NCBI RefSeq assembly: GCF_019973615.1
Contig: NZ_AP024238.1
Location: 3,059,989-3,123,988, forward strand
DNA from: Rhodoferax lithotrophicus
GTDB taxonomy: Bacteria; Pseudomonadota; Gammaproteobacteria; Burkholderiales; Burkholderiaceae_C
DNA length: 64,000 nt
Direction: 5' to 3'
Of the stretch, positions 52,076 to 60,966 are shown in pieces. How positions within the stretch are numbered: the first letter of the stretch is position 1; each line of letters begins with the position of its first letter. The notes under the pieces were generated by a model, which had not been told where the DNA came from, did not search any database, and saw only the letters and a list, made by a program, of their open reading frames with translations. A program made the position numbers and the translations under genes.

Positions 52076-52082
52076 GAAGCTA
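52048..52082 (-). repeat. Dispersed 35-bp palindromic element, copy 12 (chemoreceptor 3' end)
   Basis: On the minus strand: TAGCTTCTCATGC, seven bases, GTATGCGTTAGAGCA, preceded by an A/T-rich run. The chemoreceptor stop codon (52073-52075) lies inside it, so the last residues of the protein come from the element. Confidence 0.65.
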
Positions 52083-52353
52083 TATATTAAATAGCATTCA
52101 TCGCAACAATCGGCAATACACCCCAGTTATCTGAAAACAACATCCTGACGTTGGTAACGGCAAACGCTGACCGCCAGCACTATCCTGGATTTCAAAAAAA
52201 TCATAAAGCCACAAAATATTCTGTATCTTGAAGACCTTTTCAATAGTGAGTGATCAGACTGTCCATCGATAGTACAAAAGCAAAGGGTGCGCCTGACATA
52301 CGCCTCTTCGCTGATCTGTTACAAGCTTTCCTACATCATCAACGACTGCACTC
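52083..52353. other. Intergenic region before the methyltransferase
   Basis: 271 bp with no recognisable gene. No clear terminator follows the chemoreceptor beyond the repeat. Confidence 0.4.
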
Positions 52354-53640
52354 ATGCCCTCAAACACATCTCCTAGTCTCCATACAGCTACGCGCCCCTG
52401 CCTGCCGCGCATCCATTGGGCAGTGTCTGGCCAAGCATTCTCTGGGTTATGGCGTAGTGAGCGCGGCAGTGCGCCGCCCAAACATGTGGTGTTGGCCGAC
52501 GACACGCTGACTGCGGACAGCGCCTACCGTTTGGCCTGCGCCGGAACCGGTATCTTGTGGCGTGGTGATTTTCAAAACGCCCGTCAAATGCTGCAAGCCA
52601 TGGCGCGGCGCATTGACCAAGTACCCAAACGCAAACGCACCAAAGCAGCGCAACCAATTCCGATTACCGAAGCATTCAACCTGCACCGCCAAGCGCAAGC
52701 GCAACGGGCACGCACACTGGGTATGCTACTCATTGAAATGGATGCCAGTTACCACATAGCCTTGCGCCGCGCACCCAATGTAGTGAATGCTTGCACCCAA
52801 GCTTGGACAAACTCCGAAGCATCTATGCAGGACACCCAAGATGCGGATGGCAGTAACTCAGTGGTATCCCTGCGTGAATTACTGGGCATCACCAGCGCAG
52901 CGGAATGGCGGCGTGTGGGAGTTGAGATTGCCGCATTGGGCTCGGCACCACACAATCGCATCCACCCACATTACGGTGTGTATTCCCCGGTGCGTGGCGA
53001 ATATATTGGTTTGGTAGCCAGCGCCCACCTACCCAAGCCAGCCAAAGGACAGGCTGACATTGTGGCGTTTGACATTGGCACAGGCACGGGTGTGTTGGCT
53101 GCGGTGTTGTTACAACGCGGAGTAGGCCATGTCATTGCAACAGATTCCGAGCCCCGCTCACTGGCTTGTGCCCTAGATAACATGACCCAACTGGGGTTAA
53201 CACAACACATCACCTTGCTGCAAACAGATTTATTTCCTTCAGGCCAAGCATCTTTGATCGTCTGCAACCCACCCTGGCTGCCTGTCAGACCTGGCTCGCC
53301 ATTGGAGCGAGCGGTGTATGACGAAGGTGGTCAGATGCTACGAGGATTTTTGGCCGGATTGACCTCCCATTTGCTGCCGGGCGGTGAAGGTTGGCTGATT
53401 TTGTCTAACTTGGCCGAACTTCTGGGCCTGCGCAGTCGCACGGAGCTGCTGCATGCTTTTGAACAAAACGGTTTACGCGTTATTAGCCGCATCGATGCAA
53501 AACCCCTGCACCCCAAAGCACAAGACAGCACAGATGCACTGCATCAGGCGCGTGCCAAAGAAGTCACCTCACTCTGGCGTTTAGCCGCCCAAAAACCCAA
53601 CTCATCTCAACCTTGCATACGTGAAGCCACTGCAGATTAA
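52354..53640 (+). CDS. SAM-dependent methyltransferase with NPPW motif (PrmC/RlmG-like)
   Basis: A 428-residue protein. The C-terminal half is a class I methyltransferase: VAFDIGTGTGVLAAVLLQRG (SAM loop), ATDSEPRSLACA and the target motif IVCNPPWLPVR, as in enzymes acting on planar nitrogens (glutamine of release factors, or bases). The N-terminal half of about 210 residues is less recognisable and could bind the substrate. It is transcribed alone, ahead of the exopolysaccharide locus. The exact target is uncertain. Confidence 0.75.
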   Translation: MPSNTSPSLHTATRPCLPRIHWAVSGQAFSGLWRSERGSAPPKHVVLADDTLTADSAYRLACAGTGILWRGDFQNARQMLQAMARRIDQVPKRKRTKAAQPIPITEAFNLHRQAQAQRARTLGMLLIEMDASYHIALRRAPNVVNACTQAWTNSEASMQDTQDADGSNSVVSLRELLGITSAAEWRRVGVEIAALGSAPHNRIHPHYGVYSPVRGEYIGLVASAHLPKPAKGQADIVAFDIGTGTGVLAAVLLQRGVGHVIATDSEPRSLACALDNMTQLGLTQHITLLQTDLFPSGQASLIVCNPPWLPVRPGSPLERAVYDEGGQMLRGFLAGLTSHLLPGGEGWLILSNLAELLGLRSRTELLHAFEQNGLRVISRIDAKPLHPKAQDSTDALHQARAKEVTSLWRLAAQKPNSSQPCIREATAD

Positions 53641-53811
53641 AGGAATTCGATCCTTGAACTCGACTTCGTAAAGAATGAGACCGCTTTGGAAACATCAAAA
53701 ACCCACATAAAGCCCCTACTTACAACACCTAATCTGAAATGTCTATGGATTTAACGTATTAATATCATAGAATGGGCCCGTTTGAAATCTTCACCATTCA
53801 AGGAGTTTGCT
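53641..53811. other. Leader region of the PEP-CTERM gene
   Basis: About 170 bp with an AAGGAG ribosome site seven bases before the ATG at 53812 and a TATCAT-type -10-like sequence near 53762. I find no sigma-54 -24/-12 motif here. Confidence 0.4.
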
Positions 53812-54312
53812 ATGAAGCTGCAAAAAATCACAAAATTACTTGCTTCCATTGTTGTGGTTTCTGCCGCCTGTGCGAATGCTCAAGCGACCGAGTACAACCT
53901 CTTGAACATCCATAACGAAGGCCCTTGGTGGATTGGTGGTTCATGGACAGCGGGCTCCTCACTTGGATCCACGTTCTCGGATATTTTTAATATTTCGTTC
54001 GACCGTGGTGGTGTCATTCAAACCAGTCTAAACCCTGCTTGGGGCGTGACACTGACCAGTGCCAGTGTCAACGGTTTGAATTTTGGTTCATCCAACAGTT
54101 TGAGTACAACTTTTAATGCTGGTGTGGTGTATCACCTAAGCCTCTCGGGCACTGCCGTTCCTGGCAGTGGCGGCTATGGCGTGGCATTTAATGGCTCACC
54201 AGTGGCCGCAGTTCCCGAACCGGAAACACTTGCCATGTTGTTGGCGGGTTTGGGGTTGGTCGGCTGGTCTGTTCGTCGCCGTCAAGAAAAATCAGCCAGT
54301 TTGGCCGTGTAA
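53812..54312 (+). CDS. PEP-CTERM sorting domain protein (exosortase substrate)
   Basis: A 166-residue exported protein. It has an N-terminal signal peptide (KLLASIVVVSAACANAQA), a Gly/Ser/Asn-rich mature region, and a C-terminal PEP-CTERM sorting signal: VPEPETLAMLLAGLGLVG followed by RRRQ. The PEP motif, hydrophobic helix and basic tail mark it for cleavage by an exosortase, here the XrtB encoded 6 kb downstream. I chose ATG 53812, which has an AAGGAG ribosome site; the upstream start at 53782 lacks one. It stands alone between terminator and leader, so it is probably expressed separately from the eps genes. Confidence 0.9.
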   Translation: MKLQKITKLLASIVVVSAACANAQATEYNLLNIHNEGPWWIGGSWTAGSSLGSTFSDIFNISFDRGGVIQTSLNPAWGVTLTSASVNGLNFGSSNSLSTTFNAGVVYHLSLSGTAVPGSGGYGVAFNGSPVAAVPEPETLAMLLAGLGLVGWSVRRRQEKSASLAV

Positions 54313-54336
54313 TTACCGTATTACGGCTCTTGGCTT

Positions 54337-54364
54337 AAAAAGGGATTGCATTGCAATCCCTTTT
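54337..54364 (+). terminator. Rho-independent terminator after the PEP-CTERM gene
   Basis: Stem AAGGGATTGC / GCAATCCCTT with loop ATT and a long T-run. It separates the substrate gene from the eps operon. Confidence 0.9.
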
Positions 54365-54766
54365 TTTTTGCTAAAGTCAGCTCTTCATTCCAATACACAT
54401 CTTAGTGGTAGTGTGCTTTACTCCGTTGAACTTCTTGTAAACCCCGACCTACTCTGCCAAGCATTGAGTCCATTCGCCTTCAGCACACTCTTGCACAAGA
54501 TAGTAAAGTGCGAAGTCATCATGAAGAAACCCCTCCCGTAATGACCCAATGGTCACCAGTGAAGTCGTTGTCAAAGCGTACGCATGAAATATTGATTGGG
54601 CCGCCTGTGGAAAAACCAATGCAACAATCGGCTGCATTCTTGCCATGACGGTCAAAAATCACTTAAAAAGTATTTTTGTCAGGCTAAGTACCAGCAACAC
54701 GGATGAAGCCGTTGGCATCATGAACACACCTACACTTTCCGTCTGAAATTCACACCCCTTTCCCCT
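54365..54766. other. Region between the PEP-CTERM gene and the eps operon
   Basis: About 400 bp. I see no convincing gene; a 68-codon minus-strand frame (54449-54655) begins with TTG, has no recognisable motif and no good ribosome site. The eps promoter should be here but I cannot place it. Confidence 0.4.
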
Positions 54767-55981
54767 ATGACATTTGAATTTCAGATTCGTGCGCTTTTAA
54801 GCATATCCATATGGACTGTTCTCAGTACCCATCCCGCATGGGCCGAAGACCATTCCCTCCAACTCAAGGCAGAAACATCACTCACATTCGACAATAATCT
54901 GTTCAGGTTACCAGCATCCGCCAATCCAACACTCATTTTGGGTAAGCCCAGTGGCGCAGAACAAATCGGCATCAACACCCTGAGCCTCAATTTCAGCACC
55001 TCACTGAGTTTGCAAAAAATTAACCTTACAGTAAGTATTGCAGATTCCCTGTACCAAAATTTCAGCTACCTTAACTACACGTCCTACAACTACAACGCTG
55101 AGTTGAAATGGAGCTTGACTCCCAAATTGCACGGTATTTTAAGCAGTAACCGCAAGGAAACTGCCAATAGTTTTTCTGACTATTTAGGCCTCAACCAAAG
55201 CAACTTACGGACAGAAATGACTACTCGCATGGAGGCTATATACGAAGTTGATGGCCCATGGCGGGTACTGTCTGGTGTTTCCCAATTTTCACAAATCAAT
55301 CAGCAAGCACTGGTGGCGGGAGGCGATCACACCACTCAGACTGTCGAAGCTGGACTTGGCTACGTCTTTGCCAGCGGTAGCAACATCAGCTTTCGTCAAA
55401 AAGCGGTCAGTGGTCATTTTTTAAACCGCGTACTACCATCCTCAGGAGCATATGACACTGATTTCTCAAAAGCAATAAGTGACCTACGTGCACAATGGGT
55501 CATGCCAGACAACAGCAGTGCAGATTTTTATTTAAGTGCCATCACACAAACTCATCCAAATTTCCCTCAGCGTAATTTCAGTGGTTTGAACTCTGGAGCC
55601 AGCATAAATTGGCTATTAACGGGTAAATCTTCTGTGAAGCTGGGACAGTCTCGCGATGTCTCTGCTTACGCTGTGTTTCTCAGCAATTACACTCAAACAG
55701 ACCGTTTGTATTTTTCGCCGATCTGGCAACTCAGCCCAAAATCACTTGTGATTTTAAAAAATGAATGGGCGCATATCGCTTACCAAGGCGCACCTAATGG
55801 AATAGGAATATCCAATCAACGCAACGATGAAACCAGAGACACATCCTTGTCTTTTTACTGGCAGCCCGATCAACGGCTAACTTTCAGTGCTGCGCTGCAA
55901 AACGCCAGCAGAGCATCAAATCAAACTGGCTTAGACTACAACAGTAACCAAATTTCGGTCTCAGCTCAATACAGTTATTAA
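54767..55981 (+). CDS. epsL: XrtB/PEP-CTERM-associated outer-membrane protein EpsL
   Basis: A 404-residue secreted protein with a signal peptide ending at WTVLSTHPAWA. The rest is a chain of alternating polar/hydrophobic beta strands rich in aromatic and Ser/Asn residues, ending in QYSY, as in an outer-membrane beta-barrel. It matches the EpsL family of exosortase-B exopolysaccharide loci and is the first gene of the eps cluster here. Its likely role is in export of the polymer across the outer membrane. It lacks a strong ribosome site, and an upstream or downstream start would be possible. Confidence 0.8.
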   Translation: MTFEFQIRALLSISIWTVLSTHPAWAEDHSLQLKAETSLTFDNNLFRLPASANPTLILGKPSGAEQIGINTLSLNFSTSLSLQKINLTVSIADSLYQNFSYLNYTSYNYNAELKWSLTPKLHGILSSNRKETANSFSDYLGLNQSNLRTEMTTRMEAIYEVDGPWRVLSGVSQFSQINQQALVAGGDHTTQTVEAGLGYVFASGSNISFRQKAVSGHFLNRVLPSSGAYDTDFSKAISDLRAQWVMPDNSSADFYLSAITQTHPNFPQRNFSGLNSGASINWLLTGKSSVKLGQSRDVSAYAVFLSNYTQTDRLYFSPIWQLSPKSLVILKNEWAHIAYQGAPNGIGISNQRNDETRDTSLSFYWQPDQRLTFSAALQNASRASNQTGLDYNSNQISVSAQYSY

Positions 55982-55992
55982 CTTTTGACATC

Positions 55993-56955
55993 ATGACAAT
56001 GACTTACACACCGCTTAAAAACTATTTTCTCGCTGGTATCCTATTGCTGGGTTTGTCTGCATGTGGGAACAAAGATAACAAATCTGTGGCAACTCAAGTG
56101 GCAGTGAAAGTCGGCTCAGAAGAAATATCCGTGCATCAAATCAATCAAATATTGAGCCGAACCAATACGACCGGTGCCACACCAGAGGTGACTCGCTCCA
56201 TGAGCCGTGAGGTACTGGAGAAACTCATTGATCAACAATTGGCGGTTAACAAAGCCATTGAAAACAAGCTGGATCGTGCACCAGAAACTGTGGCAGCCAT
56301 CGAAGCTGCTAAGCAGGACATCCTGGCCCGTACCTACTTACAAAAAATAGCCAGCGCTTTGCCCAAGCCGACACCAGACGAAGCCAAAAAATACTATTCA
56401 GAGCACCCTCAACTATTTGCTGAACGACGCATCTTCAATATTCAGGAAATTGTGGCACCTGTGTCACCCGGCTTGGTTGAGCAACTGCGCAGCATGGCCA
56501 CAGCAGGAAAGTCCATGGATGAGGTTGCTGCCCTGCTCAAATCCAAAGATGTCAAATTTAATGGCGGCAGCGCTAGCAGGCCTGCTGAGCAAATTCCACT
56601 TGAACTGCTGGCCAAAGTGCATGCCCTCAAAGATGGACAAAGCATTGTGCTAGATACGCCACAAGCGGTGACCTACTTGCGCTTAGCTTCATCACAATCG
56701 TCCCCTGTGGATCAAGTCACGGCACTGCCACGTATAGAGCAGTTTTTAAGCAATCAGCGGGCAACCGAAGCCATTGCAGCAGACATCAAGCAACTCAGAG
56801 CCAGCACAACGATTACGTACATGGGCGAGTTTGCCAAATCTGACACGGCCACACCCAGCCCAAACACGAGCATAAATAATAAAGAAAATACACCTGTAGA
56901 GCCTGCAAATAAAGCACAGAATGCTATTGAAAAAGGTGTAGCAGGTTTGAAATAG
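55993..56955 (+). CDS. epsD: EpsD-family periplasmic peptidyl-prolyl isomerase-like lipoprotein
   Basis: A 320-residue lipoprotein with lipobox LLGLSAC followed by GNK. The SurA/parvulin-like N-terminal helical region (VAVKVGSEEISVHQINQIL, LEKLIDQQLAVNKAIE) is typical of EpsD. A parvulin-like segment is present (FAERRIFNIQEIVAP), but the catalytic core is poorly conserved, so isomerase activity is unproven. It lies 11 bp after epsL and 5 bp before epsE. The start may be at 55993 or 55999. The last 50 residues are a Pro/Asn-rich low-complexity tail. Confidence 0.82.
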   Translation: MTMTYTPLKNYFLAGILLLGLSACGNKDNKSVATQVAVKVGSEEISVHQINQILSRTNTTGATPEVTRSMSREVLEKLIDQQLAVNKAIENKLDRAPETVAAIEAAKQDILARTYLQKIASALPKPTPDEAKKYYSEHPQLFAERRIFNIQEIVAPVSPGLVEQLRSMATAGKSMDEVAALLKSKDVKFNGGSASRPAEQIPLELLAKVHALKDGQSIVLDTPQAVTYLRLASSQSSPVDQVTALPRIEQFLSNQRATEAIAADIKQLRASTTITYMGEFAKSDTATPSPNTSINNKENTPVEPANKAQNAIEKGVAGLK

Positions 56956-56960
56956 CTCCA

Positions 56961-57791
56961 ATGAGTAAAACCATGAGCGAGTACTTTTTCAACCTGCGCG
57001 TCTTTATTTTGGGTGTTTGCTTTTTATTCGCAGGCATGACACTGCCAGCCTACGCTCAAACCAATGTCGACTATCCGTTAGGTGCTGGAGATGCACTCAA
57101 GATCCAAGTGTTTCAAAATCCCGATCTAACCCTTGAAACACGTGTCTCTGAAAACGGTGCCATCACCTACCCTTTGTTGGGCACCGTTGAGCTCGGAGGC
57201 TTGTCAATTGCGGCTGCTGAAAAAAAAATCAGTGAAGGTTTGCTGCAGGGAGGATTTTTGAAAAACCCTCAAGTCAACATTGTGTTGACGCAAATTCGAG
57301 GTAACCAAGTTTCAGTATTGGGACAAGTCTCTCGTCCAGGTCGTTTTCCACTTGAAACCGCCAACACCCGCTTGACCGACATGCTGGCCAATGCCGGTGG
57401 TGCCACGCAAAGTGGTGATGACATGGTCATCGTCACCGGCATGCGCGACGGCCAACCATTTCATCGTGAAATTGATATTCCAGCAATTTTCTTGAATACC
57501 AAACTGCTCGATAACATCTTGCTGCAAGGTGGGGACACCATCTACGTGCACCGTGCACCAGTGTTTTATATTTATGGAGAAGTACAACGTCCCGGTTCTT
57601 TTCGCATTGAGCGCAATATGACTGTCATGCAAGCACTTGCTCAAGGCGGTGGTCCAACCGCCAGAGGGAGTGAAAAGCGTCTGCGTTTGCATCGCAAAGA
57701 ATCCAATGGAACCGTACAACAACTCGAACCGAGTTTGTCCGACCCTGTGCTTCCCAATGATGTCATCTATATCAAGGAAAGTATCTTCTGA
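56961..57791 (+). CDS. epsE: Polysaccharide export protein EpsE (Wza/OPX family)
   Basis: A 276-residue outer-membrane polysaccharide export protein. A signal peptide (VFILGVCFLFAGMTLPAYA) precedes the poly_export domain (YPLGAGDALKIQVFQNPDLT) and two SLBB segments (VSVLGQVSRPGRFPLE, IYGEVQRPGSFRIE). It is shorter than Wza (no C-terminal alpha-helical pore), as usual for EpsE of exosortase loci. It should form the periplasmic part of the export channel with EpsF and EpsL. Confidence 0.9.
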   Translation: MSKTMSEYFFNLRVFILGVCFLFAGMTLPAYAQTNVDYPLGAGDALKIQVFQNPDLTLETRVSENGAITYPLLGTVELGGLSIAAAEKKISEGLLQGGFLKNPQVNIVLTQIRGNQVSVLGQVSRPGRFPLETANTRLTDMLANAGGATQSGDDMVIVTGMRDGQPFHREIDIPAIFLNTKLLDNILLQGGDTIYVHRAPVFYIYGEVQRPGSFRIERNMTVMQALAQGGGPTARGSEKRLRLHRKESNGTVQQLEPSLSDPVLPNDVIYIKESIF

Positions 57792-57854
57792 TGTGTTCTT
57801 GCCTTGTCAACCAATGAACCACGTGAGCCCGCTCAATCCTGAGCGTTTTCAACA

Positions 57855-59225
57855 ATGACCTTTCAACAATTTCTGCTGATCCTGCGAGCTCGGTACAAGA
57901 TTGCACTGCTGGTGTTATTGGTTACCGTAACCACGAGTTTAGGAGTAAGTCTACTTCTACCCAAACAATTCACTACCAGTGCTGCTGTGGTGATTGATGT
58001 CAAAGCGCCCGATATGGTCAGCGGCATGATTTTGCAAGGCATGATGGCACCCGGCTACATGGCCACACAAGTCGATATCATTAACAGTGATCGAGTTGCA
58101 AAAACCGTCGTCAAAATGCTGAAGATGGATCAGAGTGCAATTATTCAGAAGCAATGGAAAGAAGCCACAAAAGGTGAAGGTCAGCTGATTGACTGGCTAG
58201 CCAACCTGCTGCAAAAAGATCTAGATGTCAAACCCGCACGTGAAAGCACGGTCATCAACATCAACTACACCGCGGCCGATCCTGACTTTGCCACTGCTGT
58301 AGCCAATGCATTTGCACAGGCCTACATCAATGTCAACCTTGACTTACAAGTAGCCCCAGCCCGGCAATATGCCACTTTTTTTGATGATCAAACCAAAGAA
58401 GCTCGCGCCAAACTTGAAAAAGCCCAGCAAGCCCTGTCGGATTACCAGCAAATTTATGGCATCACATCTGCCGACGAACGAATGGACTTTGAGACTGCAA
58501 AATTGAACGAAACATCCAGCCAGCTCACCGGTATCCAGGGTCAAACCACGGATAGCCAAAGCAAACGGCTGAATGTCAAAACTGACACTGTGGCAGAGGT
58601 GATGCAAAGCCCATTGATCAACGGGTTAAAAGCTGACATTGCGCGACTAGAGTCCAGGTTAAAAGAAAGCAATGTCAACCTGGGAAAAAATCACCCTCAA
58701 ACTCAACGCTATGAAGCCGAGCTGAACAGCTTAAAAGCACAGCTTGAAGGTGAGACCCAGAAAATCACTAGCTCAATTGAGACCTCTTACCAAATTGGTC
58801 GGGCCCGTGAAAAGCAGCTGCTGGATGCGCTTGAAAAGCAAAAGAAACGCGTGCTCAAACTCAATAAACAACGTGATGAATTGAATGTATTGCGGCGTGA
58901 CATTGAATCAGCCCAACGTTCTTTTGAGTTGGTCAGCCAAAGGGCTTCACAAACCAACATTGCGAGTCAAACCAATCAAACCAACATTGCCGTTCTTAAC
59001 CCTGCAACGCTACCAACCACGCCATCCAAGCCTCGTGTTTTATTGAACACTTTGATCTCCATTTTTTTGGGTACCCTTTTGGGGGTGGGACTCGCATTGA
59101 TACTCGAACTCAAAGAGCGCAAGGTTCGCTCTGCCCATGACTTGTTTGATGCACTTGACCTGCCAGTGCTTGGCATCATTGGCTCAGCTACCAGCTTATT
59201 GCCAGGCAAAAAGGCCCTCACATGA
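57855..59225 (+). CDS. epsF: Chain-length determinant/polysaccharide co-polymerase EpsF (Wzz/PCP type)
   Basis: A 456-residue inner-membrane co-polymerase. Two transmembrane helices (about 17-37 and 395-418, the latter LISIFLGTLLGVGLALIL) flank a long periplasmic coiled coil (about 160-350). The second helix is preceded by the proline-rich NPATLPTTPSKPR motif that is typical of the family. It acts with EpsG to control polymer length. Its stop overlaps the epsG ATG by four bases (ATGA). Confidence 0.9.
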   Translation: MTFQQFLLILRARYKIALLVLLVTVTTSLGVSLLLPKQFTTSAAVVIDVKAPDMVSGMILQGMMAPGYMATQVDIINSDRVAKTVVKMLKMDQSAIIQKQWKEATKGEGQLIDWLANLLQKDLDVKPARESTVININYTAADPDFATAVANAFAQAYINVNLDLQVAPARQYATFFDDQTKEARAKLEKAQQALSDYQQIYGITSADERMDFETAKLNETSSQLTGIQGQTTDSQSKRLNVKTDTVAEVMQSPLINGLKADIARLESRLKESNVNLGKNHPQTQRYEAELNSLKAQLEGETQKITSSIETSYQIGRAREKQLLDALEKQKKRVLKLNKQRDELNVLRRDIESAQRSFELVSQRASQTNIASQTNQTNIAVLNPATLPTTPSKPRVLLNTLISIFLGTLLGVGLALILELKERKVRSAHDLFDALDLPVLGIIGSATSLLPGKKALT

Positions 59226-60106
59226 CAGCCCATATTGCCATTCCAACTTCACCCATTTTTAATGCCAGCCAATCCATAGGCGATATTTTGGTAGCCAATG
59301 GTCGCTTAAGCGAACAAGATGCAAAGCAGATTTTGGAATACCAACAAGCACAAAACGTGCAATTTGGTGATGCTGCTATTGCACTCAAACTACTAACCAA
59401 AGAAGACATCGACTTTGCGTTGAGCCAACAATACGACTACGCCTATCTAAACGCCACCAACACCAGCTTGAGCCCTGCTCTGCTCGCCGCTTATCAACCT
59501 TTTGGTGAAGTGAGCGAGAACTTGCGCGCTGTACGCAGCCAACTTACCTTGCACTGGCTTGCCAAACATCCCAACCAGAATGTACTGGCCGTTGTGAGCC
59601 CCAGCAAAAAAGATGGACGAAGTTTTGTAGCAGCTAATCTGGCGATTGTGTTTGCCCAACAAGGTCAGCGCACCTTGTTGATTGATGCAGATTTGCGATC
59701 CGAACCTGAACTAAACCAGCAAAGATTATTCAAGTTAGACCGAAGTTTCGGCTTATCTGGCATTTTGGCCAACCGCGCCGGACTCGAAGTTGCACAACTC
59801 GTTCCAGGTCTACCCCACTTGGCAGTCTTACCCGCAGGTGCAACGCCCCCCAATCCACAAGAGCTTTTAGGTCGACTGGCTTTTGGCAATCTATTAGAAA
59901 ACGCAAGCCACCAGTTTGACATTACTCTGATAGATACCCCAGCTGGATGTGATTTTGCTGATGCTGAAATCATAGCTGCACGTGCAGGAACTGCGCTGAT
60001 GGTTTGTCGCAAAAATCAGACTCTAATACCAGAAGTTTCTCGCCTCGCACATCGACTCCAAAGCAGTGGGGTGTCTTTGATTGGCTCGGTGTTGAATGAT
60101 GCATAA
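59222..60106 (+). CDS. epsG: EpsG tyrosine-kinase-like protein (BY-kinase/CpsD family)
   Basis: A 294-residue cytoplasmic partner of EpsF. The first 70 residues carry a MshEN-like domain (IGDILVANGRLSEQDAKQIL). The ATPase domain has a P-loop SPSKKDGRSFVAANLA in which the usual GKS is DGRS, Walker A' (TLLIDADLRS) and a Walker B (FDITLIDTPAG). No Tyr-rich C-terminal tail is present, so autophosphorylation in the usual way is not expected. It overlaps xrtB by up to 11 bases. Confidence 0.85.
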   Translation: MTAHIAIPTSPIFNASQSIGDILVANGRLSEQDAKQILEYQQAQNVQFGDAAIALKLLTKEDIDFALSQQYDYAYLNATNTSLSPALLAAYQPFGEVSENLRAVRSQLTLHWLAKHPNQNVLAVVSPSKKDGRSFVAANLAIVFAQQGQRTLLIDADLRSEPELNQQRLFKLDRSFGLSGILANRAGLEVAQLVPGLPHLAVLPAGATPPNPQELLGRLAFGNLLENASHQFDITLIDTPAGCDFADAEIIAARAGTALMVCRKNQTLIPEVSRLAHRLQSSGVSLIGSVLNDA

Positions 60107-60962
60107 AAAAATGACCCATTGGCTTCCCCTCATCATCGGTTTGGCGGTACTGTATTTACCAAGTCTTTATGACCTTTTTACTGGCATCTGGAGCAGCGAT
60201 GAACAAATGCATGGCCCCATCGTCCTTGGTATCAGCCTGTGGTTAATCAAGCGTAACTGGCACGCGATGGAACTTGCTGCTCAAAACCGACAAACTAGCA
60301 ACTGGGGTTGGCCTATTTTTATGCTTGGCCTGCTGCTGTATACATTTGGTCGGTCGCAAGACATTTTGATGTTCGAAATTGGATCGGTTATCTTTTTGTT
60401 AATTGGCTTAGTGCTACTTCAGCGTGGTACAGCAGCACTCAAGGTGCAATGGTTTGCACTATTCTTTATGGTGTTTATGGTGCCACTTCCTGGCACAGTT
60501 GTAGATACTGTGACCATGCCCATGAAGATGGCCGTATCCTATGTGGCAGAGCAAGTGCTATTTTGGGCTGGCTATCCCATCGGACGTAATGGAGTTATAT
60601 TGCAAATAGGCCAATACATGTTATTGGTTGCTGATGCGTGTGCAGGACTGCATACGCTGCTCACACTGGAGGCCCTAGGCTTGCTGTACCTGAATCTGGT
60701 GAGACGCGACTCACCGTTCAGAAATGTGGGTCTTGCTATTTTAATCGTGCCCATCTCATTCACTGCTAACGTCATCCGCGTAATAAGTCTGAGCCTCATA
60801 ACCTACCATTGGGGTGATGCCGCTGGGCAAGGCTTTTTGCACAAGTTTGCTGGAATGGTGCTATTCCTGAGCGCACTCCTACTCATTATCGGGTTTGATG
60901 CTGCACTGCACAAGTTTGATGACATCCACAAGCAGCGACAAATTAACAGTTCCATCGCATAG
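60096..60962 (+). CDS. xrtB: Exosortase B (XrtB/EpsH)
   Basis: A 288-residue eight-helix membrane cysteine transpeptidase-like protein that cleaves PEP-CTERM signals. The catalytic triad is visible: Cys in ADACAGLHTLL, Arg in ANVIRVISLSL and His in FLHKFAGMVLF. Other family motifs include SSDEQMHGPIVLG and VFMVPLPGTVVDTV. It can start at 60096 or the next codon Met 60099. Followed 4 bp later by epsI. Its only visible substrate in the window is the 53.8-kb gene. Confidence 0.93.
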   Translation: MMHKKMTHWLPLIIGLAVLYLPSLYDLFTGIWSSDEQMHGPIVLGISLWLIKRNWHAMELAAQNRQTSNWGWPIFMLGLLLYTFGRSQDILMFEIGSVIFLLIGLVLLQRGTAALKVQWFALFFMVFMVPLPGTVVDTVTMPMKMAVSYVAEQVLFWAGYPIGRNGVILQIGQYMLLVADACAGLHTLLTLEALGLLYLNLVRRDSPFRNVGLAILIVPISFTANVIRVISLSLITYHWGDAAGQGFLHKFAGMVLFLSALLLIIGFDAALHKFDDIHKQRQINSSIA

Positions 60963-60966
60963 TGCC

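Noticed and set aside
54449..54655. Small minus-strand gene between the PEP-CTERM gene and epsL
   Set aside because: TTG start, no ribosome site, no motif; length is within chance.
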